64,000 nt of DNA, from NCBI GenBank assembly GCA_050262155.1, contig CP189843.1, positions 248,001 to 312,000 of the forward strand. Reading direction: 5' to 3'. Below are positions 44,178-57,250 of the stretch, piece after piece. The translations under genes and the position numbers were made by a program. The notes beneath the pieces are model-generated. The model did not search any database. It was not told where the DNA came from and saw nothing but the letters and a program-made list of their open reading frames with translations. Within the stretch, counting starts at the first letter, position 1. Each line of letters begins with the position of its first letter. The stretch is from Parvimonas sp000223315 (GTDB taxonomy: Bacteria; Bacillota; Clostridia; Tissierellales; Peptoniphilaceae).

Positions 44178-45002
44178 ATGGATAATAGATCAATAGGAGT
44201 TTTTGATTCCGGAATAGGAGGACTTACTGTTGTCAAAGAATTAATGGAAATTTTGCCTAATGAAAAAATAGTCTATTTTGGAGATACAGCAAGAGTTCCA
44301 TACGGGAATCGAAGCGAAGACACCATTAAAAGATTTTCAAAAGAATGTATTGAATTCTTGGATAGAAAAGATATAAAAGCTTTAATTATTGCTTGTAATA
44401 CTGTTTCTGCAGTTGCTCTTGATATGCTTAAAGAAATATTTGATATGTATATATTGGGAGTAATTGTTCCTGGAAGTAAAATGGCAAATAATATAACAAT
44501 AAATAAAAAAATAGGTGTAATAGGAACTAATGCCACTATTTTAAGTGGAGCTTATGAAAAAAATATAAAGAATGAAAGTATTGAAAATATAGTATATTCA
44601 AAAGCATGCCCTCTTTTTGTTCCCATAGTAGAAGACGGATTGTCCGATACGACTATAGCTATGGAAACAACAAAATTCTATTTAGATGAATTAATAAAAG
44701 AAAATGTAGATACTATTGTAATGGGGTGTACTCATTACCCAATATTAGAAAATACAATAAAAACTGTTGTTGGGAAAAATATAAATTTAGTAAATCCGGC
44801 TAAAGAAACAGCGATTGAAATGAAAAATTATTTAGAAAAAAATAGTTTACTAAATGAAGAAGTTCAAAATAACAAAAATAACATATTTTATATAACGGAC
44901 GATGAAAATAAATTTAGAAGAAATTTGTTAGATTTTATAAATATTGATAATCCAAACATTAAGAAAATAAATTTAAAAGAAAAATGTATTGATGAGAAAT
45001 AG
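44178..45002 (+). CDS. murI: Glutamate racemase
   Basis: This 274-residue racemase makes D-glutamate for peptidoglycan. The two catalytic cysteines are in ACNTVSAVAL (near residue 73) and GCTHYPILE (near 184). The N-terminal IGVFDSGIGGLTVVKEL and VYFGDTARVPYG motifs are intact. It is coupled to ispE. The hairpin at 45095 is the likely end of the transcript. Confidence 0.96.
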   Translation: MDNRSIGVFDSGIGGLTVVKELMEILPNEKIVYFGDTARVPYGNRSEDTIKRFSKECIEFLDRKDIKALIIACNTVSAVALDMLKEIFDMYILGVIVPGSKMANNITINKKIGVIGTNATILSGAYEKNIKNESIENIVYSKACPLFVPIVEDGLSDTTIAMETTKFYLDELIKENVDTIVMGCTHYPILENTIKTVVGKNINLVNPAKETAIEMKNYLEKNSLLNEEVQNNKNNIFYITDDENKFRRNLLDFINIDNPNIKKINLKEKCIDEK

Positions 45003-45062
45003 GGATGTATAATAATTGAATGATAATTATTATAAAAATGACTACAAAGCTAGAAAAAAGTA

Positions 45063-45091
45063 TTGACAACTATAAAAATAATTGATATAAT
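45063..45091 (+). promoter_or_regulatory. rRNA operon promoter P1
   Basis: Perfect TTGACA, 17 bases, perfect TATAAT. Its start point (about 45098) would fall inside the first arm of the next hairpin. Confidence 0.85.
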
Positions 45092-45094
45092 AAA

Positions 45095-45119
45095 GACCCA
45101 GTGAGAACTGGGTCGCTTT
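45095..45119 (+). terminator. Terminator hairpin between the rRNA promoters
   Basis: GACCCAGT pairs perfectly with ACTGGGTC around GAGA and is followed by GCTTTTT. It may end murI transcription, but its place directly after P1 means P1 transcripts would meet it at once. Confidence 0.75.
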
Positions 45120-45159
45120 TTATGTAAAAAATTTTTTATAAAAATTTTTAAAAAAAGTG

Positions 45160-45188
45160 TTGACAACCAAAAAAATATGTTGTATAAT
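45160..45188 (+). promoter_or_regulatory. rRNA operon promoter P2
   Basis: Perfect TTGACA, 17 bases, perfect TATAAT, followed by about 105 bases of leader before 16S. Confidence 0.92.
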
Positions 45189-45298
45189 GTAATGGTTGTT
45201 GTGAAACATTAAAAATTTCATATAGTGATAAAAACTTTGAGAGTACAAAGAAAAACAATAATTTGGTGTAACAAAAGTCAGCGAGAGCAGACGAACTT

Positions 45299-46830
<1,532 letters not shown>

Positions 46831-46879
46831 AGTACTAAGAACGACAGTTCAAAATAAATTCTTAGTTTTATCACTATAT

Positions 46880-46956
<77 letters not shown>

Positions 46957-46999
46957 ATACAACATTAGAAACCTGACAATTAAAGAGAAATATATTTCT

Positions 47000-49896
<2,897 letters not shown>

Positions 49897-49968
49897 AGAA
49901 ATATATACTCTTTAGTTGGAAGGGTATTAAACAGAAATATATTGAAAAGAAGAAGAAAAGTAAACAAG

Positions 49969-50127
49969 TATGGCTGTAAGGCTTAAGAGGCTACTCTGTT
50001 CCCATCTCGAACACAGAAGTTCATGACCTAACAGCAATCTGAGATTGCGTCGTAGGTCAGATGCTAAGAAACTCCATTTGTGAAACAAATGGTAAGTTTC
50101 GACAGTGAAAGCTCAGAGCTTAACGGC
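49969..50127 (+). ncRNA. 5S-like structured RNA with a replaced 3' part
   Basis: The first ~55 bases match 5S rRNA, including 26 bases (49996-50021) identical to the true 5S that follows at 50151, and the upstream flank is shared too. The rest is unrelated but highly structured: TGACCTA with TAGGTCA enclosing GCAATC with GATTGC, then GAAACT-CCATTTG with CAAATGG-TA-AGTTTC. Its end (GAGCTTAACGGC) pairs with GCTGTAAGGCTT at its start, so a closing helix I is kept with new partners. It is about 159 nt against 111-115 for 5S. This does not look like random decay. Confidence 0.7.
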
Positions 50128-50147
50128 AAAGAAAAGTAAATAAATAA

Positions 50148-50263
50148 GTATGGCTGTGATGGCTAGGAGGATACACCTGTTCCCATCTCGAACACAGAAG
50201 TTAAGCTCTTAAACGTCGAAGGTACTAGTACATCTCGTATTGGGAGAATAGAAAACAGCCAAA
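50148..50263 (+). rRNA. rrf: 5S ribosomal RNA
   Basis: TGGCTGT at 50151 pairs with ACAGCCA ending at 50261 (helix I). Loop C text CCCATCTCGAACACAGAAGTTAAG and the E-loop/helix IV region GGTACTAGTACATC follow. This is the canonical 5S of the operon; the element just upstream is not. Confidence 0.93.
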
Positions 50264-50264
50264 C

Positions 50265-50339
50265 TCCTAGGTAGCTCAATGGTGGAGCACCCGGCTGTTA
50301 ACCGGTAGGTTGTGGGTTCGAGCCCCACCCTGGGAGCCA
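50265..50339 (+). tRNA. tRNA-Asn (GTT)
   Basis: Acceptor TCCTAGG pairs with CCTGGGA; the anticodon loop CTGTTAA gives GTT; CCA is encoded. It starts within a few bases of 5S. Confidence 0.96.
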
Positions 50340-50344
50340 ATTGT

Positions 50345-50433
50345 GCCGGGGTGGCGGAACTGGCAGACGCACAGGACTTAAAATCCTGCGATGTTAACTC
50401 ATCGTACCGGTTCGATTCCGGTCCTCGGCACCA
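50345..50433 (+). tRNA. tRNA-Leu (TAA)
   Basis: This 89-base class II tRNA has a long variable arm (GATG with CATC), anticodon TAA within CTTAAAA, GGTTCGATTCC in the T arm and an encoded CCA. Confidence 0.96.
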
Positions 50434-50448
50434 GTTGTTTTTTTATAT

Positions 50449-50525
<77 letters not shown>

Positions 50526-50526
50526 T

Positions 50527-50556
50527 AAGAATAATCGAAAGATTATTCTTTTTTTG
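50527..50556 (+). terminator. rRNA/tRNA operon terminator
   Basis: AAGAATAATC pairs with GATTATTCTT around GAAA and is followed by seven T. Confidence 0.92.
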
Positions 50557-50660
50557 TGTTTAAATTGGCTTAAACTTAATAAATATTTTATATACTATAA
50601 TTGCTCAAGATTTGATTTTAAAGCATATTTGTGTTAAAATAAAACGGTAAGGAGGCAAAT

Positions 50661-51302
50661 ATGAAAGAGAATTATCAATTATTGTTAGACAATATAATAA
50701 AAGAAAATGAAAAAAATAATTATGCACCAACTCTTTTACTACATTCATGTTGTGGACCTTGTAGCAGTTATTGTCTTGAGTATTTGTCTAATTATTTTAG
50801 AATTACAATTTTCTATTATAATCCTAACATATATCCTAAGGAAGAATATTTTTTCAGGGTTGAAGAGCAAAGAAAATTGATTGAAAAAATTAATGGAAAA
50901 TATCCAATAAATATGCTTGTAGGTAAGTATGATGTTGACAGATTTTATAAAATTGTAAAAGGGATGGAAAAAATGAAAGAAGGTTCCATTCGTTGCCATA
51001 ATTGTTATGAATTACGATTAAGAGAAGCTGCATTATTAGCAAAATCTGAAAAATTTGACTATTTTACGACAACTTTAACAATAAGTCCACATAAAAATTC
51101 ACAAATTTTAAATGAAATTGGTCAAAAAATTGCCGAAGAAATTGGAGTAAAACATCTTCCATCTGATTTTAAAAAGAGAAATGGATATAAAAGAAGTGTT
51201 GAACTTTCTTTGATGTTTGGGATGTATAGACAAGATTACTGTGGATGTATTTTTTCTAAGTTGGAAAGAGAAGAATTTAAAAAGTTAAAAGAAAGCTCAT
51301 AG
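50661..51302 (+). CDS. queH: Epoxyqueuosine reductase QueH
   Basis: This 213-residue member of the former DUF208 family performs the last step of queuosine synthesis for tRNA wobble position 34, replacing QueG in many anaerobes. The metal-cluster motif is LHSCCGPCSSYCLEYL near residue 29. Further cysteines lie in IRCHNCYELR (near 112) and DYCGCIFSKLE (near 193). AAGGAGG precedes the ATG. It sits between two tRNA loci, which suits a tRNA-modifying enzyme but may be chance. Confidence 0.92.
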   Translation: MKENYQLLLDNIIKENEKNNYAPTLLLHSCCGPCSSYCLEYLSNYFRITIFYYNPNIYPKEEYFFRVEEQRKLIEKINGKYPINMLVGKYDVDRFYKIVKGMEKMKEGSIRCHNCYELRLREAALLAKSEKFDYFTTTLTISPHKNSQILNEIGQKIAEEIGVKHLPSDFKKRNGYKRSVELSLMFGMYRQDYCGCIFSKLEREEFKKLKESS

Positions 51303-51316
51303 CCTTCTTTTCTTAT

Positions 51317-51391
51317 GTTCTTGTAGTTAAATGGATATAACAGTCCCCTCCTAAGGGACCGTTGTGGGTTCGATTCCCGCCAAGAACGCCA
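51317..51391 (+). tRNA. tRNA-Arg (CCT)
   Basis: Acceptor GTTCTTG pairs with CAAGAAC; the anticodon loop CTCCTAA gives CCT (reads AGG); the T arm is GTGGGTTCGATTCCCGC; CCA is encoded. It begins 14 bases after queH and may be part of the same transcript. Confidence 0.95.
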
Positions 51392-51420
51392 AAAAGTACA
51401 TTTATTAATGTACTTTTTCT
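51391..51420 (+). terminator. Terminator after tRNA-Arg
   Basis: AAAAAGTACATT pairs with AATGTACTTTTT around TATT, directly at the tRNA 3' end. Confidence 0.9.
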
Positions 51421-51469
51421 TTATAAAAATATAGTAGAATAATATATAAATATTTATTTAGGAGAAAGA

Positions 51470-53014
51470 ATGAAAAATTTTTTTAATTTTATTTTTAGTA
51501 GGATTTTTTTCATATTTTGTATGGTCTTAATTCAACTATTATTTTTAACAGTATTTTTGATATATTTTAATAGATATTTTATTTATTTATACAGTTTAAA
51601 CTTAATTGTTGGAATGATTTTTACATTTATAATTATAAATGATAATATTAATCCAGCTTTTAAAATAGCATGGATATTAATTGTAGTAGTTATTCCATTT
51701 TTAGGTGGAATAATTTATCTGACTTTTGGAGAAAAAAGGCTTTTAAAATCTGTAAAAAAGAGACTTTATGGTTTTTCTATCAAATTTAAAGATTCTATGG
51801 ATTTGTCAAAAGACTATGATGTAGAAAACTTAAATGATTCCGATATGAATGTCTATAGACAGGCTAAATATATCAACAGTGCAACTGGCAGTCCAATATT
51901 CTTTAATACTGAAACTAAATATTATGGTTCAGGGGAAGATAGTTTTGAAGATTATTTAAATGACTTAAAATCTGCAGAAAAATTTATTTTTATGGAATAT
52001 TTTATTATTTCAGAAGGTTTTTTCTTAAATACTGTTTTAAAAATTTTGAAAGAAAAAGTTAATACAGGTGTTGAAGTTAGAATTATTGTTGATGATGTCG
52101 GAAGTATTTTGACTTTATCTAACAAAAAGTTAGCGGAGATTAGAAATTCAGGAATACAAGTTGTAGAATTTAATAAAGTAAAAGGTATTATTTTGCCAAA
52201 ACATAATAATAGGACACATAGAAAAATGACAATTATAGATGGGAAAATAGCTTATACAGGAGGAATAAATATTGCAGATGAATATATAAATGTTATTGAA
52301 AAATATGGTTATTGGAAAGATTCTGTTTTAAGACTTGAAGGTCATGCGGTTTGGCAATTTATAAATATGTTTATTTCTCTTTGGGATTATTCAACAGGTG
52401 AAAACACTGATATTTCAATTTTATACGATAGAAATGATATTCAGAAGAATTCTACAATTAAAGAGGAACTAGGGGTTGTAATTCCTTTTTCTGAAACGCC
52501 AGTTATGGAATCCACTAGTGAAAATATGTATTTGAATATGATTAGACGTGCAAATAGATATATCTATATAACAACACCTTATCTAATTATAACTTGGGAA
52601 ATGGAAAAAGCATTAATTAGTGCTGCAAAAACAGGGGTAGATGTTAGAATTATAACACCACATATTCCAGATAAGAAATATGTTCATTTACTTACAAGAT
52701 CTTTTTATAAAAATCTTGTTGATAATGGAGTAAAGATATATGAATTTGAAAAGGGATTTATCCATGCAAAGAATTTTCTTTGTGACGATGGATTTGTTGT
52801 TATTGGAAGTATAAATTTGGATTATAGGAGTCTTTATCTTCACTTTGAATGTGCTGTTTGGACATTTGGAACTCTAATAGTAAATGATGTAAAGGCAGAT
52901 TTTGAAAATACTTTAAAAGAATCTATAGAAATAACACCTGAATGGATAAAATCAAGAAAATTAATTACGAGAATTTTGCAATCATTATTAAAATTATTTG
53001 CGCCATTAATGTAA
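51470..53014 (+). CDS. cls: Cardiolipin synthase
   Basis: This 514-residue membrane enzyme condenses phosphatidylglycerol into cardiolipin. Two N-terminal membrane helices (residues ~8-32 and 40-85) precede two phospholipase-D motifs: HRKMTIIDGKIAYTGGIN (near residue 246) and FIHAKNFLCDDGFVVIGSIN (near 433). Both HxKx4D sets are intact. ATTTAGGAG precedes the ATG. It is a single gene with its own terminator. Confidence 0.95.
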   Translation: MKNFFNFIFSRIFFIFCMVLIQLLFLTVFLIYFNRYFIYLYSLNLIVGMIFTFIIINDNINPAFKIAWILIVVVIPFLGGIIYLTFGEKRLLKSVKKRLYGFSIKFKDSMDLSKDYDVENLNDSDMNVYRQAKYINSATGSPIFFNTETKYYGSGEDSFEDYLNDLKSAEKFIFMEYFIISEGFFLNTVLKILKEKVNTGVEVRIIVDDVGSILTLSNKKLAEIRNSGIQVVEFNKVKGIILPKHNNRTHRKMTIIDGKIAYTGGINIADEYINVIEKYGYWKDSVLRLEGHAVWQFINMFISLWDYSTGENTDISILYDRNDIQKNSTIKEELGVVIPFSETPVMESTSENMYLNMIRRANRYIYITTPYLIITWEMEKALISAAKTGVDVRIITPHIPDKKYVHLLTRSFYKNLVDNGVKIYEFEKGFIHAKNFLCDDGFVVIGSINLDYRSLYLHFECAVWTFGTLIVNDVKADFENTLKESIEITPEWIKSRKLITRILQSLLKLFAPLM

Positions 53015-53017
53015 AAC

Positions 53018-53050
53018 GGACTTTTGCTTTTTAGTAAAAGTTCTTTTTTA
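53018..53050 (+). terminator. cls terminator
   Basis: An 11-pair stem (GGACTTTTGCT with AGTAAAAGTTC, two wobble pairs) closed by TTTT is followed by six T. Confidence 0.85.
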
Positions 53051-53146
53051 TTTTTTAAAATTTATATAATATATTTTTAAAGTTGTATTTATTAACAACA
53101 TTATGATAAAATAATAGTCTAGAATATTATAAAAATGGAGATATTT

Positions 53147-53890
53147 ATGAGAAATATTATGCTCACAATTAGTTATGACGGGAGTTTGTTTTTTGGTTTT
53201 CAAAAGCAAGAAAATGTTGTAACTGTTCAGGGAGAGATAGAGAATGCCCTAAAGAAAATTACCGGAGAAAATATTAATATTATATCAGCAGGAAGAACGG
53301 ATAGAGGAGTTCATTCTTTAAGACATATAATAAATTTTCATACTGAAAGTAATGTAGGAGTTTTGAATTTTAAAACAGCTTTAAATCATTTTTTACCTAT
53401 TGGGGTTAGAGTTTTGGATTCTAAAGAAGTTTCTGAGGATTTTCATTCAAGATTTGATGCTACAATGAAAACATATAAATATATTTTAAATTTAGACGAG
53501 GTTATGGATCCTATTTACTATAATTATAAGGCTAATTTTCCGTATCCTTTAGATATTGAAAAGATGCAAAGGGCGAAAGAGCATTTCATTGGAAAAAAGA
53601 GCTTCAAGGCATTTATGGGACCTAGAACAGGTAATACTAATCCTGTTAGAGAGATTAAGTCCTTTGAAATATATAAAGAAAATAATGATTTGATTTTTTT
53701 GATTAAGGGACAAAGTTTTATCAGAAATCAAGTTCGAATAATGGTCGGAACTCTGGTCGATATTGGCAGAGGATTGATTGAAGAAGATGAGCTTGAAAAA
53801 ATTTTAGATAGTGAAGACAGAACTAGGGCGGGAATAACTTTAAGTCCAAATGGTCTTTATTTAATGGAGATTTTATATGATAAATTTTAG
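53147..53890 (+). CDS. truA: tRNA pseudouridine(38-40) synthase
   Basis: This 247-residue TruA modifies the anticodon stem of tRNAs. The catalytic Asp is in SAGRTDRGVHSL (near residue 50). KIPYxGSxFxGFQ-like text at the start reads LTISYDGSLFFGFQKQ. FIRNQVRIMVGTLVDIGRG is near 190. The start is ATG 53147, with GGAG six bases before it; the in-frame ATG at 53135 overlaps that ribosome site. It overlaps the next gene by 14 bases, and heads a run of five or six tightly packed genes. Confidence 0.94.
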   Translation: MRNIMLTISYDGSLFFGFQKQENVVTVQGEIENALKKITGENINIISAGRTDRGVHSLRHIINFHTESNVGVLNFKTALNHFLPIGVRVLDSKEVSEDFHSRFDATMKTYKYILNLDEVMDPIYYNYKANFPYPLDIEKMQRAKEHFIGKKSFKAFMGPRTGNTNPVREIKSFEIYKENNDLIFLIKGQSFIRNQVRIMVGTLVDIGRGLIEEDELEKILDSEDRTRAGITLSPNGLYLMEILYDKF

Positions 53891-54386
53891 GGATTTAGAT
53901 TTTCTAGTTGAAAGTTTAAGAAAAGTAGATACTGGGAAAAATCATATTTTGATAACCGGGAATATCAAGGTGGGAAAAAGTACCCTTTTAAGAGCTTTTA
54001 TTAAAAAATATTACCAAAATTCAAAGATTGACGGTATTATGACAGAGCTTGTTATTACTGATAAATTTAGAATAGAACTTTTTAGATATGGAACGGAAGA
54101 AAGATTTATCATTGGGGAAAGGGAAAAAGAAATGAAATTTTATGATGAATTTTTCTTAAAAAAAAGTTATGAATTTATGGAAGATTTTAAAGATACTGAT
54201 ATTCTAGTTTTTGATGAGATAGGGAATAAGGAGTTACATTTGGATGAATATTGCAATAAATTACTTTCTCTTTTCGAAAAAAATAGAATTTTTGCAGTAC
54301 TTAAGAAAGGTGGGAATCCAATAGTTAAAAATTTGGATAAATTGAAAAATTTTGTAATTTTTGATTTGGATAATTTTTATGAATAG
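53877..54386 (+). CDS. Small P-loop NTPase (THEP1-like)
   Basis: This 169-residue protein has Walker A GNIKVGKSTLL near residue 28 and Walker B DILVFDEIGNKELHLDEY near 118. The layout resembles the THEP1/nucleoside-triphosphatase (NTPase_1) family, which hydrolyses nucleotides in vitro and is often tied to nucleotide or RNA metabolism. The match is partial and I give no symbol. It overlaps truA by 14 bases, and the tadA start codon lies within its last codons. Confidence 0.7.
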   Translation: MINFRDLDFLVESLRKVDTGKNHILITGNIKVGKSTLLRAFIKKYYQNSKIDGIMTELVITDKFRIELFRYGTEERFIIGEREKEMKFYDEFFLKKSYEFMEDFKDTDILVFDEIGNKELHLDEYCNKLLSLFEKNRIFAVLKKGGNPIVKNLDKLKNFVIFDLDNFYE

Positions 54387-54843
54387 AGATGAATATTTTA
54401 TGAAATTCGCTTTAAAAGAGGCGAAAAAGGCGTATGATAAGGGAGAAGTGCCAATCGGTTGTGTAATTGTTAAAGATGATAGGATAATCGCTAGAGGACA
54501 TAATCAGGTTTTGAACAGAAAAAGCGGAATCTATCATGCAGAAATTATAGCGATTAAAAAAGCAGGAAAAAAACTTGGTGATTTTAGACTTGAGGGTACA
54601 GAGATTTTTATAACACTTGAGCCATGTTGTATGTGTGCGGGAGCAATTATAAATAGTAGGATAAAAAGAGTTGTGATTGGAGCTATGGATATAAAAAGAG
54701 GTTTTTGTGGTTCAATAGAGAATGTTTTAGATAGACAAGAACTTAATCATAAGTCAATTATAGAAACTGGAGTTTTAGAGAATGAATGTTTAGATATTTT
54801 ACAAGAATTTTTTAAAAATTTGAGGAGTGAAAAGAAAAAATAA
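54379..54843 (+). CDS. tadA: tRNA adenosine(34) deaminase
   Basis: This 154-residue deaminase converts wobble A34 of tRNA-Arg(ACG) to inosine. The zinc site is HAEIIAI (His plus catalytic Glu) and PCCMCAGA. The GEVPIGCVIVKDDRIIARGHN start strand is typical. The ATG at 54379 overlaps the stop of the NTPase gene (ATGAATAG), so translation is coupled; an in-frame ATG at 54361 would add an atypical hydrophobic N-terminus. Confidence 0.93.
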   Translation: MNRDEYFMKFALKEAKKAYDKGEVPIGCVIVKDDRIIARGHNQVLNRKSGIYHAEIIAIKKAGKKLGDFRLEGTEIFITLEPCCMCAGAIINSRIKRVVIGAMDIKRGFCGSIENVLDRQELNHKSIIETGVLENECLDILQEFFKNLRSEKKK

Positions 54844-55263
54844 ATGAAATTAGTAGTTTGTTTAGATGAAAATAATGGAATAAGGTTTTTTCATAAAAGA
54901 CAAAGTCAAGATGAGTTACAGAGAAAAAATCTTTTTGAATTAATTGGAAATTCAAAACTTTTTGTAAGTGAATATAGCTATGATTTATATAAGGATTTTG
55001 AATTTAATTTTGAAATTATTGATGAAAAAACAAAAATTATAGAAAATTCTGTTTTTTTATATGAAGGGGATTTTTTAGAAAAATTTTTATCATTAGTAGA
55101 TGAAATTATAGTCTATTTTTGGAATAGAAATTATCCTTTTGATGAAGTTTTTGAGGAATTTTTAAAAGACTGTTGGAAAGAAAAAGAAGTCTTTGAGTTT
55201 AAAGGAAAGAGCCATGATAAAATTACGAGAAAAATATTCGTAAAGGAGAACAAAGATGAATAA
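54844..55263 (+). CDS. Conserved small protein, function unknown
   Basis: This 139-residue protein opens MKLVVCLDENNGIRFFHKRQSQD, the signature of a short family common in Clostridia and sometimes mislabelled ribonuclease Z. No metal-binding histidine set is visible to support such an activity. It begins directly after the tadA stop and overlaps the nuclease gene by eight bases, so it is translated with both. Confidence 0.8.
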   Translation: MKLVVCLDENNGIRFFHKRQSQDELQRKNLFELIGNSKLFVSEYSYDLYKDFEFNFEIIDEKTKIIENSVFLYEGDFLEKFLSLVDEIIVYFWNRNYPFDEVFEEFLKDCWKEKEVFEFKGKSHDKITRKIFVKENKDE

Positions 55264-55981
55264 TAAGTTAAGAATTGATAAGAAAAATATTCGTATTTTT
55301 GGATCTTTGTTACTTATTGTGCTAACATTGTTTATTTCATTTTTTACTTATAGATATATTGAAAATAAGAATAAGAATAGTAATATAATTGGTCTTGATA
55401 TAAATAATTTACCGGAATATAAAGGAAAGCCTTATGTAGTAATAAATAATAATGAGCCAAATTTTGAAAAAAGTGAATTAGTTCCAAAATCTTTTGAAAA
55501 ATATTCTGAGCTTGACTATCTAAAGAGATGTGGAGTTGCAGATTCAATAATAGGTAAGGATTTAATGCCAACTTCAAAGAGAGAAAGTATTTCTTCTGTA
55601 AAGCCTTCAGGATGGAAATCTATAAAATATAATGGAATCGATGGTGGAAACTTATATAATCGTTGCCATCTGATTGGTTTTCAGCTTGCAGGAGAAAATG
55701 CAAATAAGAGAAATTTAATAACCGGGACAAGATATTTGAATACTAAAGGGATGTTACCTTTTGAAAATATGGTTGCAGATTATGTAAAGGAAACTAATAA
55801 CCACGTTAGATACAGAGTAACACCGATTTTTGTAGGTAACGAACTTGTCGCAAGAGGAGTTCAAATTGAAGCGATTTCTATTGAAGATAACGGGAAAGCA
55901 ATTAAATTTAATGTATATTGTTTTAATGTTCAGCCAAATATAGAAATAGATTATAAAACAGGAAATTCAAGGAGAAAGTAA
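55256..55981 (+). CDS. DNA/RNA non-specific endonuclease (DNA-entry nuclease type), membrane-anchored
   Basis: This 241-residue protein has an N-terminal anchor (residues ~13-33) and a beta-beta-alpha metal nuclease domain. The active-site region reads NRCHLIGFQLAGENANKRN near residue 138: R-C-H in place of D-R-G-H, as in the EndA/NucA-like branch, with the catalytic His present and the metal Asn in ENANKRNLITGTRYLN. It would act outside the membrane. EndA-type enzymes take part in DNA uptake or nutrient scavenging; given the ComGA/GB-like genes at 4.5 kb, an uptake role is possible but unproven. Confidence 0.9.
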   Translation: MNNKLRIDKKNIRIFGSLLLIVLTLFISFFTYRYIENKNKNSNIIGLDINNLPEYKGKPYVVINNNEPNFEKSELVPKSFEKYSELDYLKRCGVADSIIGKDLMPTSKRESISSVKPSGWKSIKYNGIDGGNLYNRCHLIGFQLAGENANKRNLITGTRYLNTKGMLPFENMVADYVKETNNHVRYRVTPIFVGNELVARGVQIEAISIEDNGKAIKFNVYCFNVQPNIEIDYKTGNSRRK

Positions 55982-55984
55982 ATT

Positions 55985-56419
55985 ATGAAAAATTTTAAAA
56001 AATATTCAATTTTTATGATATTTTTATTATTGTTATCTTCTTGTGGAAATCAAAAAATTTCACTTCCAAAATCTAAAGATTTAGAGTATATTAAAGTAAT
56101 TGAAGTTGACAAAAAAACAAAAAATGAAAAAGAAGTAATAAAGATTGAAAAAGATGATGATATAAAGAATTTTATAGATACTGTATCGTCAGCTACAAAG
56201 ACTAAAAAAGAATCTATTTCAGACGAACCTACAAATATTGATAAATATTTTAAAGTAAGTTTTTATCATAAAGAAGCTAAAAATAGCCCATCAATAATGT
56301 ATATTTATAAATTCAATGATTATAGTGAAGATAAATATTATTATTTTGAACAACCATATACAGGAGTATTTAGAATAAAAAAAGATAAAGTAAATAAGAT
56401 AAATTGGTTAAATAATTAA
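55985..56419 (+). CDS. Lipoprotein (DUF5301-like)
   Basis: This 144-residue protein has a signal peptide ending in a lipobox (LLSSC, Cys near residue 20). A small domain follows with EYIKVIEVDKKTKNEKEVIKI, a IDKYFKVSFYH strand, and a C-terminal YTGVFRIKKDKVNKI. It resembles DUF5301-type lipoproteins, which are of unknown function. It starts three bases after the nuclease gene and probably ends the operon. Confidence 0.75.
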   Translation: MKNFKKYSIFMIFLLLLSSCGNQKISLPKSKDLEYIKVIEVDKKTKNEKEVIKIEKDDDIKNFIDTVSSATKTKKESISDEPTNIDKYFKVSFYHKEAKNSPSIMYIYKFNDYSEDKYYYFEQPYTGVFRIKKDKVNKINWLNN

Positions 56420-56518
56420 TGTTGATTTTTTGTCTAAAAATGTGATAAAATTAATTTGGAAAAGTTTTCAATTATTACAATTAAAACTTTTTAATATTTG
56501 ATAAGGAGGTATTATAGA

Positions 56519-57250
56519 ATGATTGAGTTTAAAAATGTATCAAAAGTTTTTTCTAAAGGTGTAAAAGCCGTAGATAATGTCAGCTTTACTATTGAAGAGG
56601 GAGAAATTTTTGGATTTCTAGGACCTAACGGAGCCGGTAAGAGTACAAGTCTAAAGATGATGGTTGGAATTTTGGAACAAACTGAAGGGAAAATCACAGT
56701 TAATGGAGTTGATACTCTAGAAAATTCTATAAAGGTTAAGGAAATGATTAGTTATGTTCCTGATAATCCGGATATTTATACTAAGATGACAGGAATAAAA
56801 TATTTGAACTTTATTGCTGATATTTATGGGATAGATGAAAAAATTAGAAAAGAAAAAATTGAAGAGTATAATCAGAAATTAGCTTTAGGAGATGCAATTT
56901 ACAGTACTATAGACAGCTATTCTCACGGTATGCGTCAAAAATTAGTTTTGATTGGAGCGTTGATTACTTCTCCTAAGGTTTTAATTCTTGATGAACCAAT
57001 GGTTGGATTGGATGTAAAGACATCCTTTAATTTAAAAAATATTTTAAGAGAATTTGCAGATAGCGGAAATACTGTAATTTTTTCAACACATGTTATGGAA
57101 GTTGCAGAAAAAATTTGTGATAAATTAGTTATAATAAATAAAGGAAAAATTGCATTTTGTGGTAAATTATCTGAATTGAAAACAGAAGAACATTCAAATG
57201 AAGATTTAGAAAAAATATTCTTGGAGTTGACAGACAATGAAAAAATCTAA
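56519..57250 (+). CDS. ABC-2 type exporter, ATP-binding protein
   Basis: This 243-residue ATPase has Walker A GPNGAGKST near residue 38 and signature YSHGMRQKLVLIGAL near 135. Walker B is KVLILDEPMVGLD, and the switch His is in FSTHVMEVAEK. The text FLGPNGAGKSTSLKMMVGILEQTEG places it with the CcmA/YhaQ/EcsA-like group. The start is ATG 56519, preceded by AAGGAGG; the in-frame TTG at 56498 precedes that site. It overlaps the permease gene by 14 bases. Confidence 0.93.
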   Translation: MIEFKNVSKVFSKGVKAVDNVSFTIEEGEIFGFLGPNGAGKSTSLKMMVGILEQTEGKITVNGVDTLENSIKVKEMISYVPDNPDIYTKMTGIKYLNFIADIYGIDEKIRKEKIEEYNQKLALGDAIYSTIDSYSHGMRQKLVLIGALITSPKVLILDEPMVGLDVKTSFNLKNILREFADSGNTVIFSTHVMEVAEKICDKLVIINKGKIAFCGKLSELKTEEHSNEDLEKIFLELTDNEKI

